64,000 bases of DNA from Actinoplanes sp. NBRC 103695 (GCF_030269485.1 NZ_BSTL01000010.1:1-64000), one strand, 5' to 3'. Positions 18,594 through 28,375 are shown, counted from the stretch's first letter. Notes: generated by a model not told the origin, from the letters alone. Numbers and translations are program-made.

Positions 18594-21274
18594 CGGGGAC
18601 CTCCGCTGGCGGCGGCGGTTGCGGGCCGGAGCTGACGGGCAGCGACGCGGCGGGTGGCCTGCGACGGTTCGGCGTCGCCGAGGTCGGCCAGGCGTTCCTC
18701 GAGACGGCGCAGGGTGCGCCGGACCGCGTCCGGGCGTCCGGCGCGGCCGTGGATCCGCATGACGCGCTGGTACAGCTCCTCGTTGACCGGGTCGAATTCC
18801 AGGGCGCGTTCGAGTGCGGCGACGGCCTGGTCGGGGTGGTCGGGTTCGAGGATCTCGGCGATGCGGGCGAACACGGAGAGGATCTGGTGGCGGTAGGTGG
18901 TGGCGTAGTCGGTGATCCAGGTCTGGTCGGTGCCGTCGGCGAAGTCCCCGCCATACAGTGCGATCACCTCGCGCAGCAGGGCCAGGGCCTGGGTGTCGTC
19001 GTCGGCGGTATTCGCGGCCTCGATGGCGGTGAGCATCTGCCACAGGTCCACAGCGATGAGCTCCGCGTCGAGGCGGTAGCGGCCGGTTGCCGGGTCGTAG
19101 ACGACGAACATCGCCTCCGAGTCGCCGGTAGCGGCGCGCAGCACCCGGCGGGTGGTGCTGATGTCGGTCCGGATGCGTTTGCCTGCGGTGCCCGGGTCGG
19201 TGTCGGGGTGCAGGTCGGCGGCGAGCTGGTCGAGGGTGCGCCCGGAAGGGTGCACGGCCAACGAGGCCAGGACGGTGTAGGAGCCGCTGCGCATCCCGGT
19301 CACGACCGGCCCCGCCGGTGTTTCAAGCCGGACCGGGCCGAGGACGCGCAGCCGTACCGGGGCCGCCGCCTCGCGCCGTTGGGCGGGAACCGGTTCCGTC
19401 TGTTCGGTGGGAGCCTCGTGTTCGGCCGCGGCCGGGTCGCTCGGGTCGAGGTTGATGTCGTGGCCGGGCTCTGGGGGCGGGGCGGCGTCGGTGAGCATGG
19501 CGAGGACGGCGGCGAGGTCGTTCGCCGTGAGGGTGGACAGCCGCGCCAGCCCAGCGGCCCCGTCACGGGTGGTGCCGTCGGCGGCGATCTCGACGGTGGG
19601 CAGGCCGTCGAGTCCGCCGAGGACGACTGGGTGCAGGTGCAGGGCCGGGCGGTGCGCGCCGACCGCGCGTAGGCGGGCGGCGTGCCGGGTGGTGGCCTCG
19701 ATGAGCAGCACGTACGGCGGTTGCATTTCGGCGTGGTCGGTGCGCTCGTTCAGGGCGGTGACCGTGTCGAGGTCGAAGGTGTCCAGTAGCCGGCGCCGCA
19801 CGATCATCTCTTCTTCGGCGTGGGTGGTGGCTGCGGCGGCGTCGGAGAGCACGATGAGGCGTTCTCCGTCGTAGCTGGTGCCGTCGGGGTCCAGGCCGAC
19901 CAGTGCAGTACCGGCGGGTAGGAGCCGGGCGAGGATCTCGGTCGTGGTGACCACCACCGGCCGCGTCTCGGCGCTCTGCGTGGCGCCGGTGGCGAGCGCG
20001 GCGGCCAGCGCTGCGCGGGCGGCCGGTTCGGCGCCGTCACCGGTGAGGGCGAGGCCGGGGCCGGGCAGGTCGAACAGGCTGACCTCGCTTCCGGTGGGGT
20101 CGACGCCGATCGGGGCGGGCACGGCTGGGGCGGCGGGCCGGAGAGGTTCGTCGTCGGTGGTTTGGTGGCGTGCACCGGCCACGTCGACGAGGGTGAGGGT
20201 GTCGGGTACCGGCGCAGGCTGCGGGCCGATTCTGGACGGGATGGGATAGGTCAGCCGGGCGCGGCGGCGTCGTTGTAGGCGTAGCAGAGAGGCGATGGTG
20301 GTGATCAGGCCGGCCAGTCCGAGGCTGACCCATGCCTGTGAGGGAAGGCGGATTCCCTGCCCGTCGGCTCGTTCCCCGGTGCCGGGCGCTGCCGTCTCAG
20401 TCTCGGACGGCAATTGCTCGGCGGGCGTGGCGGTGAGGCAGGCATCTGACGACGGGGCGGCGGCGGTGGTCGCCGGTGTGCTCGGGTTGCCCGTTGCTGG
20501 CGGCGGCGTTGCGGCGGCCGACGCGGTGGGGCTGGGTTGGGCCGCGCTGTCGTCGGCTGGCCGGTCCGCTGGCGTCGAAGGCGTCGCCGTGTTCGATGGT
20601 GCGGGCGTGGCGTCGCGGGCGGGCAGGGTGAGTACCCAGTCAACGTCGATCTCGTCGGGGTCGGTGAGGGCGTGGCCGTCAGCCTGCTCGTGGCCTCGGT
20701 TAAGGGCGTAGATATCGCGCCAGCGGTGCGGGTCACCGAGTGCGTCGTCGGCGATGCCCCACAGGGTCTCGCCGAGCTCGACCGTGTGGGTGTGCGGCCG
20801 CACTGCGGCGCGGGGGGACGTGACGAGGTGGCTGCGAGCCGGGTCGGCGTGGGTGGGGTGTCCGTGGCCGAGGGGGTCGTCGGCGGTGGTTGCCGGTGCG
20901 GCGGCGTGGGCGGCCGGTACTCCGACGGATGCGGTGGTGGCTGCGGCGGCGCCCAGCAACGTCGCGGCCAGCCCCTGGACGGGCCCAGGGAGGTAGGCGG
21001 TCAGGCGCGCCCACGGCCAGCGGCGTGCCCGCCGCAGACCCACGGCGATCACGGCGACAGCGATCACCGCCCAGACGGCCCAGGCCGTGGCCTTAACGGT
21101 TCCTGGCGCGTAATCGGGCAGGAACGGGTTGTCCAGCCACACCCGCACCTCCGTTGTGGAGGGCAGTGATGCCGGTATCGGACTGCCGCCGAGGATCAGC
21201 AGGAGAACTGGCGTGCCACCCAGCCATGCAGCCGTCGCTATCGCTGCGCGAACCGCGGCAATGACACGAATCAT
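18590..21274 (-). CDS. Membrane-anchored LysM-BTAD transcriptional regulator
   Basis: 894 aa. Two N-terminal hydrophobic segments (about 12-32 and 62-80) and a third (about 100-125) precede a LysM-like module at about 163-218 ('HTVELGETLWGIADDALGDP', ending 'VLTLPA'). A Pro/Thr-rich spacer and another membrane segment (about 300-320) follow. The C-terminal 250 residues form a winged helix plus BTAD repeats ('VRLRVLGPVRLETPAG', 'LASLAVHPSGRTLDQLAADL', 'RALEFDPVNEELYQRVMRIHG'). LysM binds glycan; BTAD domains occur in SARP-like activators. The layout suggests a wall-sensing regulator whose DNA-binding end is cytoplasmic. It heads the minus-strand operon. Confidence 0.85.
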
Positions 21275-21446
21275 CTCGACCCGTTCCCCCTTCTATCGCC
21301 TTCTGCTTGCTGATCCGACTTGCGCGGCGGGGCCCTCAGGGCCGGGCGTGAAGCCGGCGCTGGCAGAATTTGTTGACTCAGGACAATCAGCGGTGTCGTG
21401 CTGAGCTCAGGCTAGGCACACGGCGGTGGCTGGGGCCCATGTTGGC

Positions 21447-21486
21447 GACTCACAGTCACTCACAACTAATTACACGGACTTACAAC
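21447..21486. promoter_or_regulatory. Four direct heptamer repeats phased at 10 bp
   Basis: ACTCACA (21448), ACTCACA (21458), AATTACA (21468) and ACTTACA (21478) start exactly 10 bp apart, giving four 10-base units with consensus NACTYACANN. They lie in the 428-bp divergent gap between two BTAD-regulator operons. Direct heptamers on one DNA face are how SARP-type regulators bind (usual period 11 or 22 bp), so this is a likely operator for one or both BTAD proteins. A weaker GGTCACA follows at 21491. The remainder of 21275-21702 shows no gene. Confidence 0.6.
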
Positions 21487-21702
21487 CGCAGGTCACAGCG
21501 CTGCGAGGGGAGCGAGCTCTGGCCAGTCGGGACAGAGCAGTGAGCGGCACCAGCCGTTCCCCGACGACCAAGACAGGCGCGACGGAACTCCTTAATGGCC
21601 TCGCGGACACAGCCGGAAGGCCGGGCGTGACAGCGCTGGGCGGCTCGTCACAAAAGGTCTTTATCGAGTGACTGATCGTCGATCTTCTGGTTTATTGGCG
21701 AG

Positions 21703-23580
21703 ATGCCTGCATCGCTGGTGATCGATTACGGCGCCGCCACCACCAAGGCGGCGCTGATCCGGGCGGATGGCTCCTGGCTGGTATTGCAAGGTGACGGTGG
21801 CTGGCAATGGTCGTCATCGATACACGTCGCAGGCGGCGAGGTACTGGTCGGGGCGCAGGCGTGGCAGAAAGCGACCGTGGACCCCGACGGGTTCGTGTTG
21901 TCCCCGCTGCGCGCGGGCACAGGTGAGGTCACCGTGCGCGGGACGAGCGTGCCGGTGTCCGATCTGGTCGCAGCCAGCCTGCGGCAGGCTGCCTCGGAGG
22001 CAACGCGGACGGCGGGGGAGCCGGTATCGCAGGTGCGGATGGTGGTCCCAGCGGGGTGGGGGCCGCGCCGCCGGACGTGGCTGCGTCACGCAGCTCGCAG
22101 CGCCGGGCTCGCGGTGACCGCGATCATCGAGGCGCCCGTGGCCGCTGCCGGCTGGCTCGCTCCCGCAGCGCCAGCAGGACCCGGCAGGCTCCTGTTGGTC
22201 GTCGACATCGGTGCCGGTTGTGAGGCCACCGTGCTGCACCAGGGCGCGAACGGCTACGAAGTGTTGGCCACGGTCGCCGACCCACGGGCCGGCGGTGACC
22301 GCATCGACGAGTTGCTGGCCGCGGCGACTATCGGTGCGGAGCTCAGCGAGGTGGCGGGCGGTGCGCGGTGGCTGGCGCTGGCCAACGTGCGTACCGCCCG
22401 TCAGGCGCTCAGCGAGCAGGTCGCGGTGACGATGCCGTTGCCGGACGGCCAGCCGCCGGTGGTGGTCAACGCGACGCAGGTCGCGCAGGCCGCACAACCT
22501 GTCCTGGAAAGGGCCGGGGAACTCGCGGCGGAGGCGGTCGCCGCCGCCGACCTGACCCTGGCCGACGTGCACGGCGTCCACCTGATCGGCGGCCTGGCCG
22601 CCACGCCGGGCGCGCCCGCGATGATCGCCGCGAAGCTCGGGACCGCGCCGCAACCGGCGGTGCAACCGGCTCTGATAGCGGTAGCTGCGGCGGCCGACTC
22701 CGACCCGGTCGTTGTGGCCGCCCGCACGACCGGACCTGCGCAGGCTCCGCTACTGCTGCCTCCGATGCGGCGGCTGCTGTGGCTGGGAGTGCCCGGGGCG
22801 GCATCACTGTTGCTGTTCTGGCACTTTGTGCTCGCCGCCGACATTTTTGGCAGTCAGCCCTTCGGCCAGTACCGCGGCGTGGTCTACGAGCTGTCCGCCT
22901 CGTGGCCCAAACTGACCGTGGCGGTGGTGCTCGCTCAGGTGTGCTTGGTGCAGTTCGCGTCGGTGTTCGCCGCGCTGCTCGACCAGAACAGCCAACGCTC
23001 GCCCGGTCGCCAGCCGGCCAGCCGCATCACCGCCGGGCTCGGGATCGCCGCCGCCAGCGGCCTGGTAGTCGGGGTCCTCTACGCGATGACCGCGGGCGCC
23101 TACTTCAACATCCCCAGCTACTCGTGGCCGATCCGGTACGCCGTCTGGTACGCCCTTCCCATCGCCGTCAGCGCTGCCCTGCTCGCCCTGCTGTCTTGGC
23201 GACGCAACCTCACCCCGGCCGAAGGATGGGACGGGTTCCTCGCCTTCCCCGGCTCGTCGCTGATCGCGGTGACCCTGGGCATCGTGATCGTGTCGCTGCC
23301 GATGGTGGAAGGCATGCCCGTTTGGCTGAACGGGTGGGGGCCAGGGCTCAGCTACGCCGGTGGACTACTCACCGCCGTCGGTGCCGCCGCCGCGATCACC
23401 AGACACCTCATCGTGCGAGCCGTCCTGGGCCTGATCCTCGCCATCCCCCTGATGGTCTTCGCGCGGACCTACACCGGCTACAAAGCACTCGGCGTCATCT
23501 ACGCCACCGCCGTCGCCGCCTGGCTCATCACCCGCATGTATGCGCTGTTCACCAGGCATCGGCAACCCGTCGGGAACTGA
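21703..23580 (+). CDS. Hsp70/actin-fold ATPase fused to a multi-pass membrane domain
   Basis: 625 aa. Residues 1-340 have the Hsp70-like ATPase signatures: phosphate-1 'LVIDYGAATTKAAL', phosphate-2 'LLLVVDIGAGCEATVL' (about 163-178) and an adenosine motif 'VHLIGGLAATPGAP' (about 293-306). The substrate-binding domain of DnaK is absent. Instead about seven hydrophobic helices occupy residues 355-610. The ATG at 21703 (MPASLVIDYG) gives a sharp N-terminus. It is followed 4 bp later by a membrane BTAD regulator, so it is probably the sensor or energy-using partner of that regulator. I know of DnaK-like proteins beside membrane proteins, but not this exact layout. Confidence 0.75.
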   Translation: MPASLVIDYGAATTKAALIRADGSWLVLQGDGGWQWSSSIHVAGGEVLVGAQAWQKATVDPDGFVLSPLRAGTGEVTVRGTSVPVSDLVAASLRQAASEATRTAGEPVSQVRMVVPAGWGPRRRTWLRHAARSAGLAVTAIIEAPVAAAGWLAPAAPAGPGRLLLVVDIGAGCEATVLHQGANGYEVLATVADPRAGGDRIDELLAAATIGAELSEVAGGARWLALANVRTARQALSEQVAVTMPLPDGQPPVVVNATQVAQAAQPVLERAGELAAEAVAAADLTLADVHGVHLIGGLAATPGAPAMIAAKLGTAPQPAVQPALIAVAAAADSDPVVVAARTTGPAQAPLLLPPMRRLLWLGVPGAASLLLFWHFVLAADIFGSQPFGQYRGVVYELSASWPKLTVAVVLAQVCLVQFASVFAALLDQNSQRSPGRQPASRITAGLGIAAASGLVVGVLYAMTAGAYFNIPSYSWPIRYAVWYALPIAVSAALLALLSWRRNLTPAEGWDGFLAFPGSSLIAVTLGIVIVSLPMVEGMPVWLNGWGPGLSYAGGLLTAVGAAAAITRHLIVRAVLGLILAIPLMVFARTYTGYKALGVIYATAVAAWLITRMYALFTRHRQPVGN

Positions 23581-23584
23581 CGCC

Positions 23585-25333
23585 ATGCGACTCATATCCC
23601 GCGCCGCCACCGCCCTGATCCTGGTCGCATTCATCGCTGGGCCGCCCGTAGCAGCAGGACTCTGGTTGGCGCAGCACCGACCGCCGCAACTCAGTCTCAC
23701 CGCGCTTAAACAGTGGCTTCAACAGCCTCGCCAACCGGCCGACCTGGTCATCGTAGGTCTGCTCATCGCCGCCGGGCTCTGGCTTCTCCTCATCTACTAC
23801 CTCGCCCGCCACGTCGTGCCCTCCCAAATGCGAGGGTGGCGGAAGGTCACCCAGCTGCCACTGCCCAGCCCGGCGCAGGTGACGGCAGGATCGCTGGCCG
23901 GTGTCGCCGCCCTCACCATGCCCGCCGCAACTACCCAAGCGGCGACAACCCCAACATCGGTAGCCGCCGCGCCGCCGCCGGCAGACCCCGACACCAGCGG
24001 CCAACCCGCACCGAAATCCATCGAACAACCTGAGGCTGCGGGTATCGCCTTGCCAGGCGGAGGCTGGATCCCATACCCCATAGCCTTGGCCGTCACCGCG
24101 CTGATAGCCCTCACCTGGACCCACCGTCGCCGCGAATACCAACCTGACCCTCATCGGATAGGCACTCACCATCAAGACCGTGATCTGCGAACCCCACCGC
24201 CAACCGCCAACACGATCGCCACGGCCTTCGCCGACCAGCCACCCACCAAACCAGCCGCTGTCGACGCCCTCGTACTGGCCCGGCTACCAGCCGGCATCCT
24301 TCACCTTGACGGCCCTGGTGCACACAGCGCCGCCCGCGGCCTGCTTGTCGCCGCCGCGCTGTCCACTGCCATCCACCCTGCAGACCGCCCCGCCGTCACC
24401 ATCCGGCCGGATGATTGGAAGCACTTACTGCCCGGCCTCAAGCCCACCGGATCGCTAGCCACCTTCATCCACAGCACGGAACCCCTAGCCCGGCAACAGC
24501 CTGGAGAAGGTCCTGCTGCACCCACCCTGCTCGCCCTCGACAGCACCACCTTGGCAGCGACTCACTGGTACGTGAACACCGACGGCACAACAACCAGCAG
24601 CGACAGACGACTTTGCGTCCTCGACCACAACGCCGCGATCGACCTACTCACCCTCGTCCAGCATCACAACAACACCGACAGCCAGGGCCTACCTGTCCCC
24701 GCACCAGCCGCATCCCGCCAGCACGTTGCGACTCCCCAAACGTCGCCCCTGGCAAAACTGATCCTGATCGGTTCTTGCGCGCTCACCCTCGACGGCCAGC
24801 CGGTACATCTATCCCGCTCAGCCAGCCTGCAAATCCTCGCCTACCTCGCGGTCCATCCCGAAGGGGCCAGCCGCAACACCCTGATCAGTGCAATCTGGCC
24901 CCATCTGCCACCAGCCTCGGTCACCCAACGACTGCATACCACCCTCAGCGACCTTCGCCGACGACTACGCCCAACCACCGGCGACCCGGTCAACCGGCTC
25001 GGCGACATCTACCAACTCAACCCCGATGCCATCGACGCCGACCTAGGCGAATGGCGCACCACCACGGCCGTCGCGGCGACCGCCATAAGCCACACCACTC
25101 GCAGCGACGCATGCCGCAGGATCGTCCAGCTCTACCGAGGAGAAATAGCGCCGGGCCAGCAATGGCCATGGATTGCCCCCACACGCGAAGCCGCACGACG
25201 CGACGCCTTGGACGCATGCCTACACCTCGCCAGAAAAGACCCCAAGCAAGCCATCACTTGGCTCCAGCGAGCCGCCGTCATCGACCCCTACAACGCAAAA
25301 ATCCAGCAGCAGATCGCCGGGCACGCTATTTAG
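23585..25333 (+). CDS. Membrane-anchored BTAD transcriptional regulator
   Basis: 582 aa, starting 4 bp after the ATPase stop. Hydrophobic segments lie at about 8-28, 55-75, 98-112 and 160-175, the same N-terminal plan as the LysM-BTAD protein but without LysM. The C-terminal 200 residues carry a winged helix ('LTLDGQPVHLSRSASLQILAYLAVHPEG', 'TTLSDLRRRLRP') and BTAD-type helical repeats ending 'RAAVIDPYNAKIQQQIAGHAI'. Part of the helical domain is short compared with SARP proteins. With the divergent regulator it forms a pair that likely shares the repeat operator at 21447-21486. Confidence 0.8.
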   Translation: MRLISRAATALILVAFIAGPPVAAGLWLAQHRPPQLSLTALKQWLQQPRQPADLVIVGLLIAAGLWLLLIYYLARHVVPSQMRGWRKVTQLPLPSPAQVTAGSLAGVAALTMPAATTQAATTPTSVAAAPPPADPDTSGQPAPKSIEQPEAAGIALPGGGWIPYPIALAVTALIALTWTHRRREYQPDPHRIGTHHQDRDLRTPPPTANTIATAFADQPPTKPAAVDALVLARLPAGILHLDGPGAHSAARGLLVAAALSTAIHPADRPAVTIRPDDWKHLLPGLKPTGSLATFIHSTEPLARQQPGEGPAAPTLLALDSTTLAATHWYVNTDGTTTSSDRRLCVLDHNAAIDLLTLVQHHNNTDSQGLPVPAPAASRQHVATPQTSPLAKLILIGSCALTLDGQPVHLSRSASLQILAYLAVHPEGASRNTLISAIWPHLPPASVTQRLHTTLSDLRRRLRPTTGDPVNRLGDIYQLNPDAIDADLGEWRTTTAVAATAISHTTRSDACRRIVQLYRGEIAPGQQWPWIAPTREAARRDALDACLHLARKDPKQAITWLQRAAVIDPYNAKIQQQIAGHAI

Positions 25334-25378
25334 TTCGATGTGACCTGCAGGCTGTCCGACAACGCTGCTCGGCTCACA

Positions 25379-25922
25379 TCACCCCAGCGAGACCCCGCTC
25401 ACCCGTCGTCGGCCGCGGGAAGGCTTCGGCGCGTCTGGCGGCGACGTGCCGACGATTGGTAGACCGGCATGCAGCAAGTTGTAGATCTCGTCGCCGGGGG
25501 CAGGTGGTCGATCCGCGGTCGCGGTGGCCGAGCAGCTTGAGGTTGCCGCCCTTGCGGCGCTTCGCGTCTTCGTAGAGTGCCCTGAAGCTGCGGCGGGCGG
25601 CGTCGGAGACGTCCTGCACGCCGGCCTTGTCCTTGCCGATAATGCAGACGCCGGTGTCCTCGGTGTTGTGGCCGGCGCCGTGCGCGCCGAGCACCGTCCA
25701 GCCGCGGCCCTCGTACACCTTGCCGGTGATCGAGTTGATGAGGAAGTTGTAGCCGATGTCGGACCAGCCGCGGGTGTCCATGTGGAAGTTCTGGATCTCG
25801 CGGACTGTCTGGGCGGCGCTGTAGTGCCCCATGAACCCGGTGCGCTTTGACCATGAAACGGTGTCACGGCTTCGAGGTGCGCGGGCGCGTCATCCGGCGC
25901 GGCTGATGATGTCCAATGTCAC
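25379..25922 (-). pseudogene. Inactivated peptidoglycan-recognition amidase (PGRP/amidase_2, phage-lysin type)
   Basis: GTG 25922 has GGGAGGA upstream and opens a lysin-like N-terminus ending 'ISRAG', then TGA (25890-25892) where PGRPs have the Trp of RAxW. The same frame continues with RARAPRSRDTV and a clear amidase core 'GHYSAAQTVREIQNFHMDTRGWSDIGYNFL', 'GKVYEGRGW', 'GHNTEDTGVCIIG', 'LLGHRDRGSTTCP'. The usual VxHHt first zinc His region is also missing, apparently by internal deletion. At a run of five G (25496-25500) the frame shifts and the expected end 'GDEIYNLLHAGLP' continues in another frame. The gene is dead by three lesions; at most it marks former phage or transfer DNA. Confidence 0.75.
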
Positions 25923-26121
25923 GAGTCCTCCCGACAGCCTCTGCGTATGCATGTGGCTATCGGGGGGACGACGTGATCATGCTATCGGTAGGGTGCGACA
26001 ACTGCGGATGGTTACCGTCGGCCCCGCGGGCCCGCCGGTGCCCGGCCTCCACCGTCTCCAAGCCGCTGCGCCTCGGAGAGCCGATCATCACCACGCCGTC
26101 GCGTCGTTGCAACGCCGGCTT

Positions 26122-26598
26122 TCACTCGATGAGAAACTCGTAGACTGCACGATGTTTTCCCGGCCCTTTGAAGTGGGATATTACTGAGACGCCATCGACG
26201 ATACGGTCTCCCGCTGCATTGGTGAACCCGTGTTTCAGCCAAGCTGCATGCGCTGCTGCGTTGTCCGGTTCGGAAGTGAGGTACATCCGTCGGCAGTTCC
26301 ATGTGGCTGCCTGCGTGTGAACGACCTCAATCATCCGGCGCGCGACGCCACGGCGCCTATGGTCAGGATGGACCATAACGTCTTGGATATAAACATCATC
26401 GGGATCGTCTTGGCTCTGGAAGGCGATAAGCACCCCGATCACCTCGTCGCCTTCAGTGACCACGGGGCAACTGGTTGAGAAGAGTGTTGCATACAGCCAA
26501 TAGTCGGAGCGAGTTCGGACGGATATGTACGGAGCTCCGAGTGCCAGAAGCTCTTCGACCCTAGCGATGTGCTCGATTTGAAGAGGCTTGACCTCCAT
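26122..26598 (-). CDS. GNAT-family N-acetyltransferase
   Basis: 158 aa. The acetyl-CoA motif A is clear: 'IQDVMVHPDHRRRGVARRMIEVVH' (about 91-114), followed by 'YLTSEPDNAAAHAAWLKHGF', the usual C-terminal strand-helix. Substrate unknown. A GGAGGAGAG ribosome site lies in the end of the preceding fragment gene, and the start is 2 bp after that stop, so it is co-transcribed with the APH-like gene. Small-molecule acetylation is likely; resistance or metabolite tailoring are both possible. Confidence 0.85.
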   Translation of the reverse strand: MEVKPLQIEHIARVEELLALGAPYISVRTRSDYWLYATLFSTSCPVVTEGDEVIGVLIAFQSQDDPDDVYIQDVMVHPDHRRRGVARRMIEVVHTQAATWNCRRMYLTSEPDNAAAHAAWLKHGFTNAAGDRIVDGVSVISHFKGPGKHRAVYEFLIE

Positions 26599-26600
26599 CG

Positions 26601-26837
26601 TTAGTGCTCCTCTCCTCCGACGATGTAGTTGACTAAATGACGCGCTGCCTTGGCTGGATCTAGGGCGTCAGTCACGCTCCGTCCCACCACCAGGATGTCC
26701 CACAACGTGCTGTGCTTTGCAGCGTGGTCGGTGACGCTAAACCCGCCCGCGACGGCGACTGGAAGCATGCGAGCGTGCCTAGAGAATAGGCGGATCTTCA
26801 TGTACGCGGCGTCGCGGTGATGTCCGCCAGCCGCCAT
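26601..26837 (-). pseudogene. C-terminal fragment of an OMPDC/HUMPS-family decarboxylase or synthase
   Basis: The last 65 residues read 'LPVAVAGGFSVTDHAAKHSTLWDILVVGRSVTDALDPAKAARHL', which fits the phosphate-binding end (AGGf...D..VVGRavT.a.DP) of the orotidine-phosphate decarboxylase/hexulose-phosphate synthase suprafamily. The first 140 residues of the barrel are missing, with the preceding DNA occupied by the APH-like gene. An ATG at 26837 could start a 78-aa peptide but lacks a good ribosome site. It is probably a remnant left by recombination. Confidence 0.55.
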
Positions 26838-26854
26838 GACGGAGGCATCGGATC

Positions 26855-27679
26855 TCAGTAGCGGAGGGTGTAGGTCTCTGTTTCGCCTGCCGACCGGAAT
26901 GCCGACCACGCTGCGGCGGCCGACGCAAGCTGATTGACGTGCTCGGCGGCCCTCTGCCTTCGACGGTGGGCGTTGAGCTTTGCCGCGGCGTGCGCGAACG
27001 CGGTGATCGTCGGCGCTGGTGCGGCGGAGTACGCAGGCACGCCGCGGGCCCACTGCTCCGCCTGGCCCGGGCTGTGCCCGGCGCGGATGAGCCGCACAAT
27101 CATCCGGGCGGTGTCGATCCACGCCGCTCCGCGTACGGGCATCGCCCAATCCACCACGTGCACAACTCTGTCGACGACCAGGAAGTTCTTGGACGTGACG
27201 TCGGTGTGTGCCAGGGTGTCCCCGTCGACGAGGTCGGGATTGATCCACGCGCCCCACCGCGCCGTAGCCGGTTGCACTTGCAGCGGGCATGGTGTCAGCG
27301 CGGCGGCTAACTTGGTCAGCGTGGCAGCCACTGCTGGCAGGTCGGATGAGCCGGGCCGCAGGTCGGCATGGCGGCCGGGACAGACGTCGAACCCGAGGAC
27401 GACCCAGCCGGCCGCTTCGATAGTCCACCGCAGCCGAGGAACCAGTGCCTCCGGCAGGTGGGGGTTGAGTCGCGCCTCGATCCGCGCGGCCCGAAGTGCG
27501 GGTCCAGCGGTGGTAGGTGCGCCCTTGCAGAAGTATGTGCCGTGGCCGGCGTCGATAGTGGCGGTGAACGCGGCTACGGAGCCCGCCGAAGTGACCTGCA
27601 CGCTGCGCACATCGCCCGTCTTGCGGGCAATCTCGGTTCTGACCTGCGGCGGAAGGTCATGCCACTGGTGCTGGCTCAC
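26855..27679 (-). CDS. Aminoglycoside-phosphotransferase-like kinase
   Basis: 274 aa from GTG 27679, which has TGGAGG upstream (an ATG 18 bp earlier lacks one). The APH fold is shown by the catalytic loop 'LAHTDVTSKNFLV' (H158, D160, N165) and the metal-binding 'VVDWA' (D177). A Gly-rich beginning ('TSAGSVAAF') and Lys52 in 'YFCKGA' fit the nucleotide pocket. The family phosphorylates antibiotics or metabolites such as choline or homoserine; substrate unknown. It sits upstream of the truncated OMPDC and a GNAT on the same strand. Confidence 0.8.
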   Translation of the reverse strand: MSQHQWHDLPPQVRTEIARKTGDVRSVQVTSAGSVAAFTATIDAGHGTYFCKGAPTTAGPALRAARIEARLNPHLPEALVPRLRWTIEAAGWVVLGFDVCPGRHADLRPGSSDLPAVAATLTKLAAALTPCPLQVQPATARWGAWINPDLVDGDTLAHTDVTSKNFLVVDRVVHVVDWAMPVRGAAWIDTARMIVRLIRAGHSPGQAEQWARGVPAYSAAPAPTITAFAHAAAKLNAHRRRQRAAEHVNQLASAAAAWSAFRSAGETETYTLRY

Positions 27680-27696
27680 GGTGCCTCCACACGCCA

Positions 27697-27727
27697 CGAC
27701 CGGGCCCCCTACTTTAGGGCCCGGTCG
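27697..27727 (-). terminator. 11-bp stem terminator-like hairpin
   Basis: CGACCGGGCCC (27697-27707) pairs with GGGCCCGGTCG (27717-27727) over a 9-base loop. It lies 20 bp after the stop of the minus-strand gene at 27748 and 18 bp before the APH-like start, so it probably ends the former or attenuates the latter. No T-run. Confidence 0.6.
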
Positions 27728-27747
27728 CGGTTACAGACGGATGGAGG

Positions 27748-28227
27748 TCATCCGCGCGGGCTGTCGTGGCAGCCGGCGTGGCACTGGTTGCACTTGCTGT
27801 TGCAGTCGGCGCCATCGCCGTGCCACAGCTGCGGGTCGACGCGGTACCCGGCGGTGCGGATCGCGGCGACGGTGTCGGCCAGGGTCACCGGCATCGACGG
27901 CGGCACCGGCTTGGCCGGCCGGTCGTCGTCGGGGACGTGCTCGATGAACCGTCCCGCGATCTCGTCGCAGAACTGCCGGTACTCGACCGTGTAGAGGACG
28001 AACGTGTGCCAGCCGATGTCGACCAGCTCGGACGGGCCGATCGGACGCGTGGCAACCGCGCACGCGCCGAGGAAGACCAGGGCCTGGTCCACGATGCGGG
28101 CCGGCATGTCGGCGCCCAGCTCAGGGTGTTCAGTGCTGATCCGGGCGGTCAGCCGGTCGAACAGGTCGGTGTGGATGAGGGACCGGCCGGTCTTGACGGC
28201 GGTCGGGACGGCGAGTGTGTCGGTCAT
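27748..28227 (-). CDS. Glycine-rich-domain-like protein with Cys-rich tail
   Basis: 159 aa. The central 'PSELVDIGWHTFVLYTVEYRQFC' matches the GRDP-like family found in many actinomycetes, with conserved W-H and Y residues. The C-terminus 'DCNSKCNQCHAGCHDSPRG' has four Cys and one His in 16 residues, a pattern that could bind a metal or be a modification target. The start at 28227 is supported by GGAGG on the minus strand. Function unknown. It is divergent from the XRE gene at 28412. Confidence 0.72.
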   Translation of the reverse strand: MTDTLAVPTAVKTGRSLIHTDLFDRLTARISTEHPELGADMPARIVDQALVFLGACAVATRPIGPSELVDIGWHTFVLYTVEYRQFCDEIAGRFIEHVPDDDRPAKPVPPSMPVTLADTVAAIRTAGYRVDPQLWHGDGADCNSKCNQCHAGCHDSPRG

Positions 28228-28375
28228 CGGATCCTCCTAGATCGGTGGGCGTCGCCGCAGGATTGCTGGTCGCGGGCTCGGTAGCGGCGTGCATCCATCA
28301 ACCCGCATCGACGAGAAGGGGTACAGGTGTTTCGCGGAGACTGGCAACGATTTGCACAGCTTGAAAATCCCCTGG

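Noticed and set aside
21426..21671. 81-aa plus-strand ORF in the BTAD intergenic region
   Set aside because: No ribosome site, overlaps the heptamer repeats, and composition is not protein-like.
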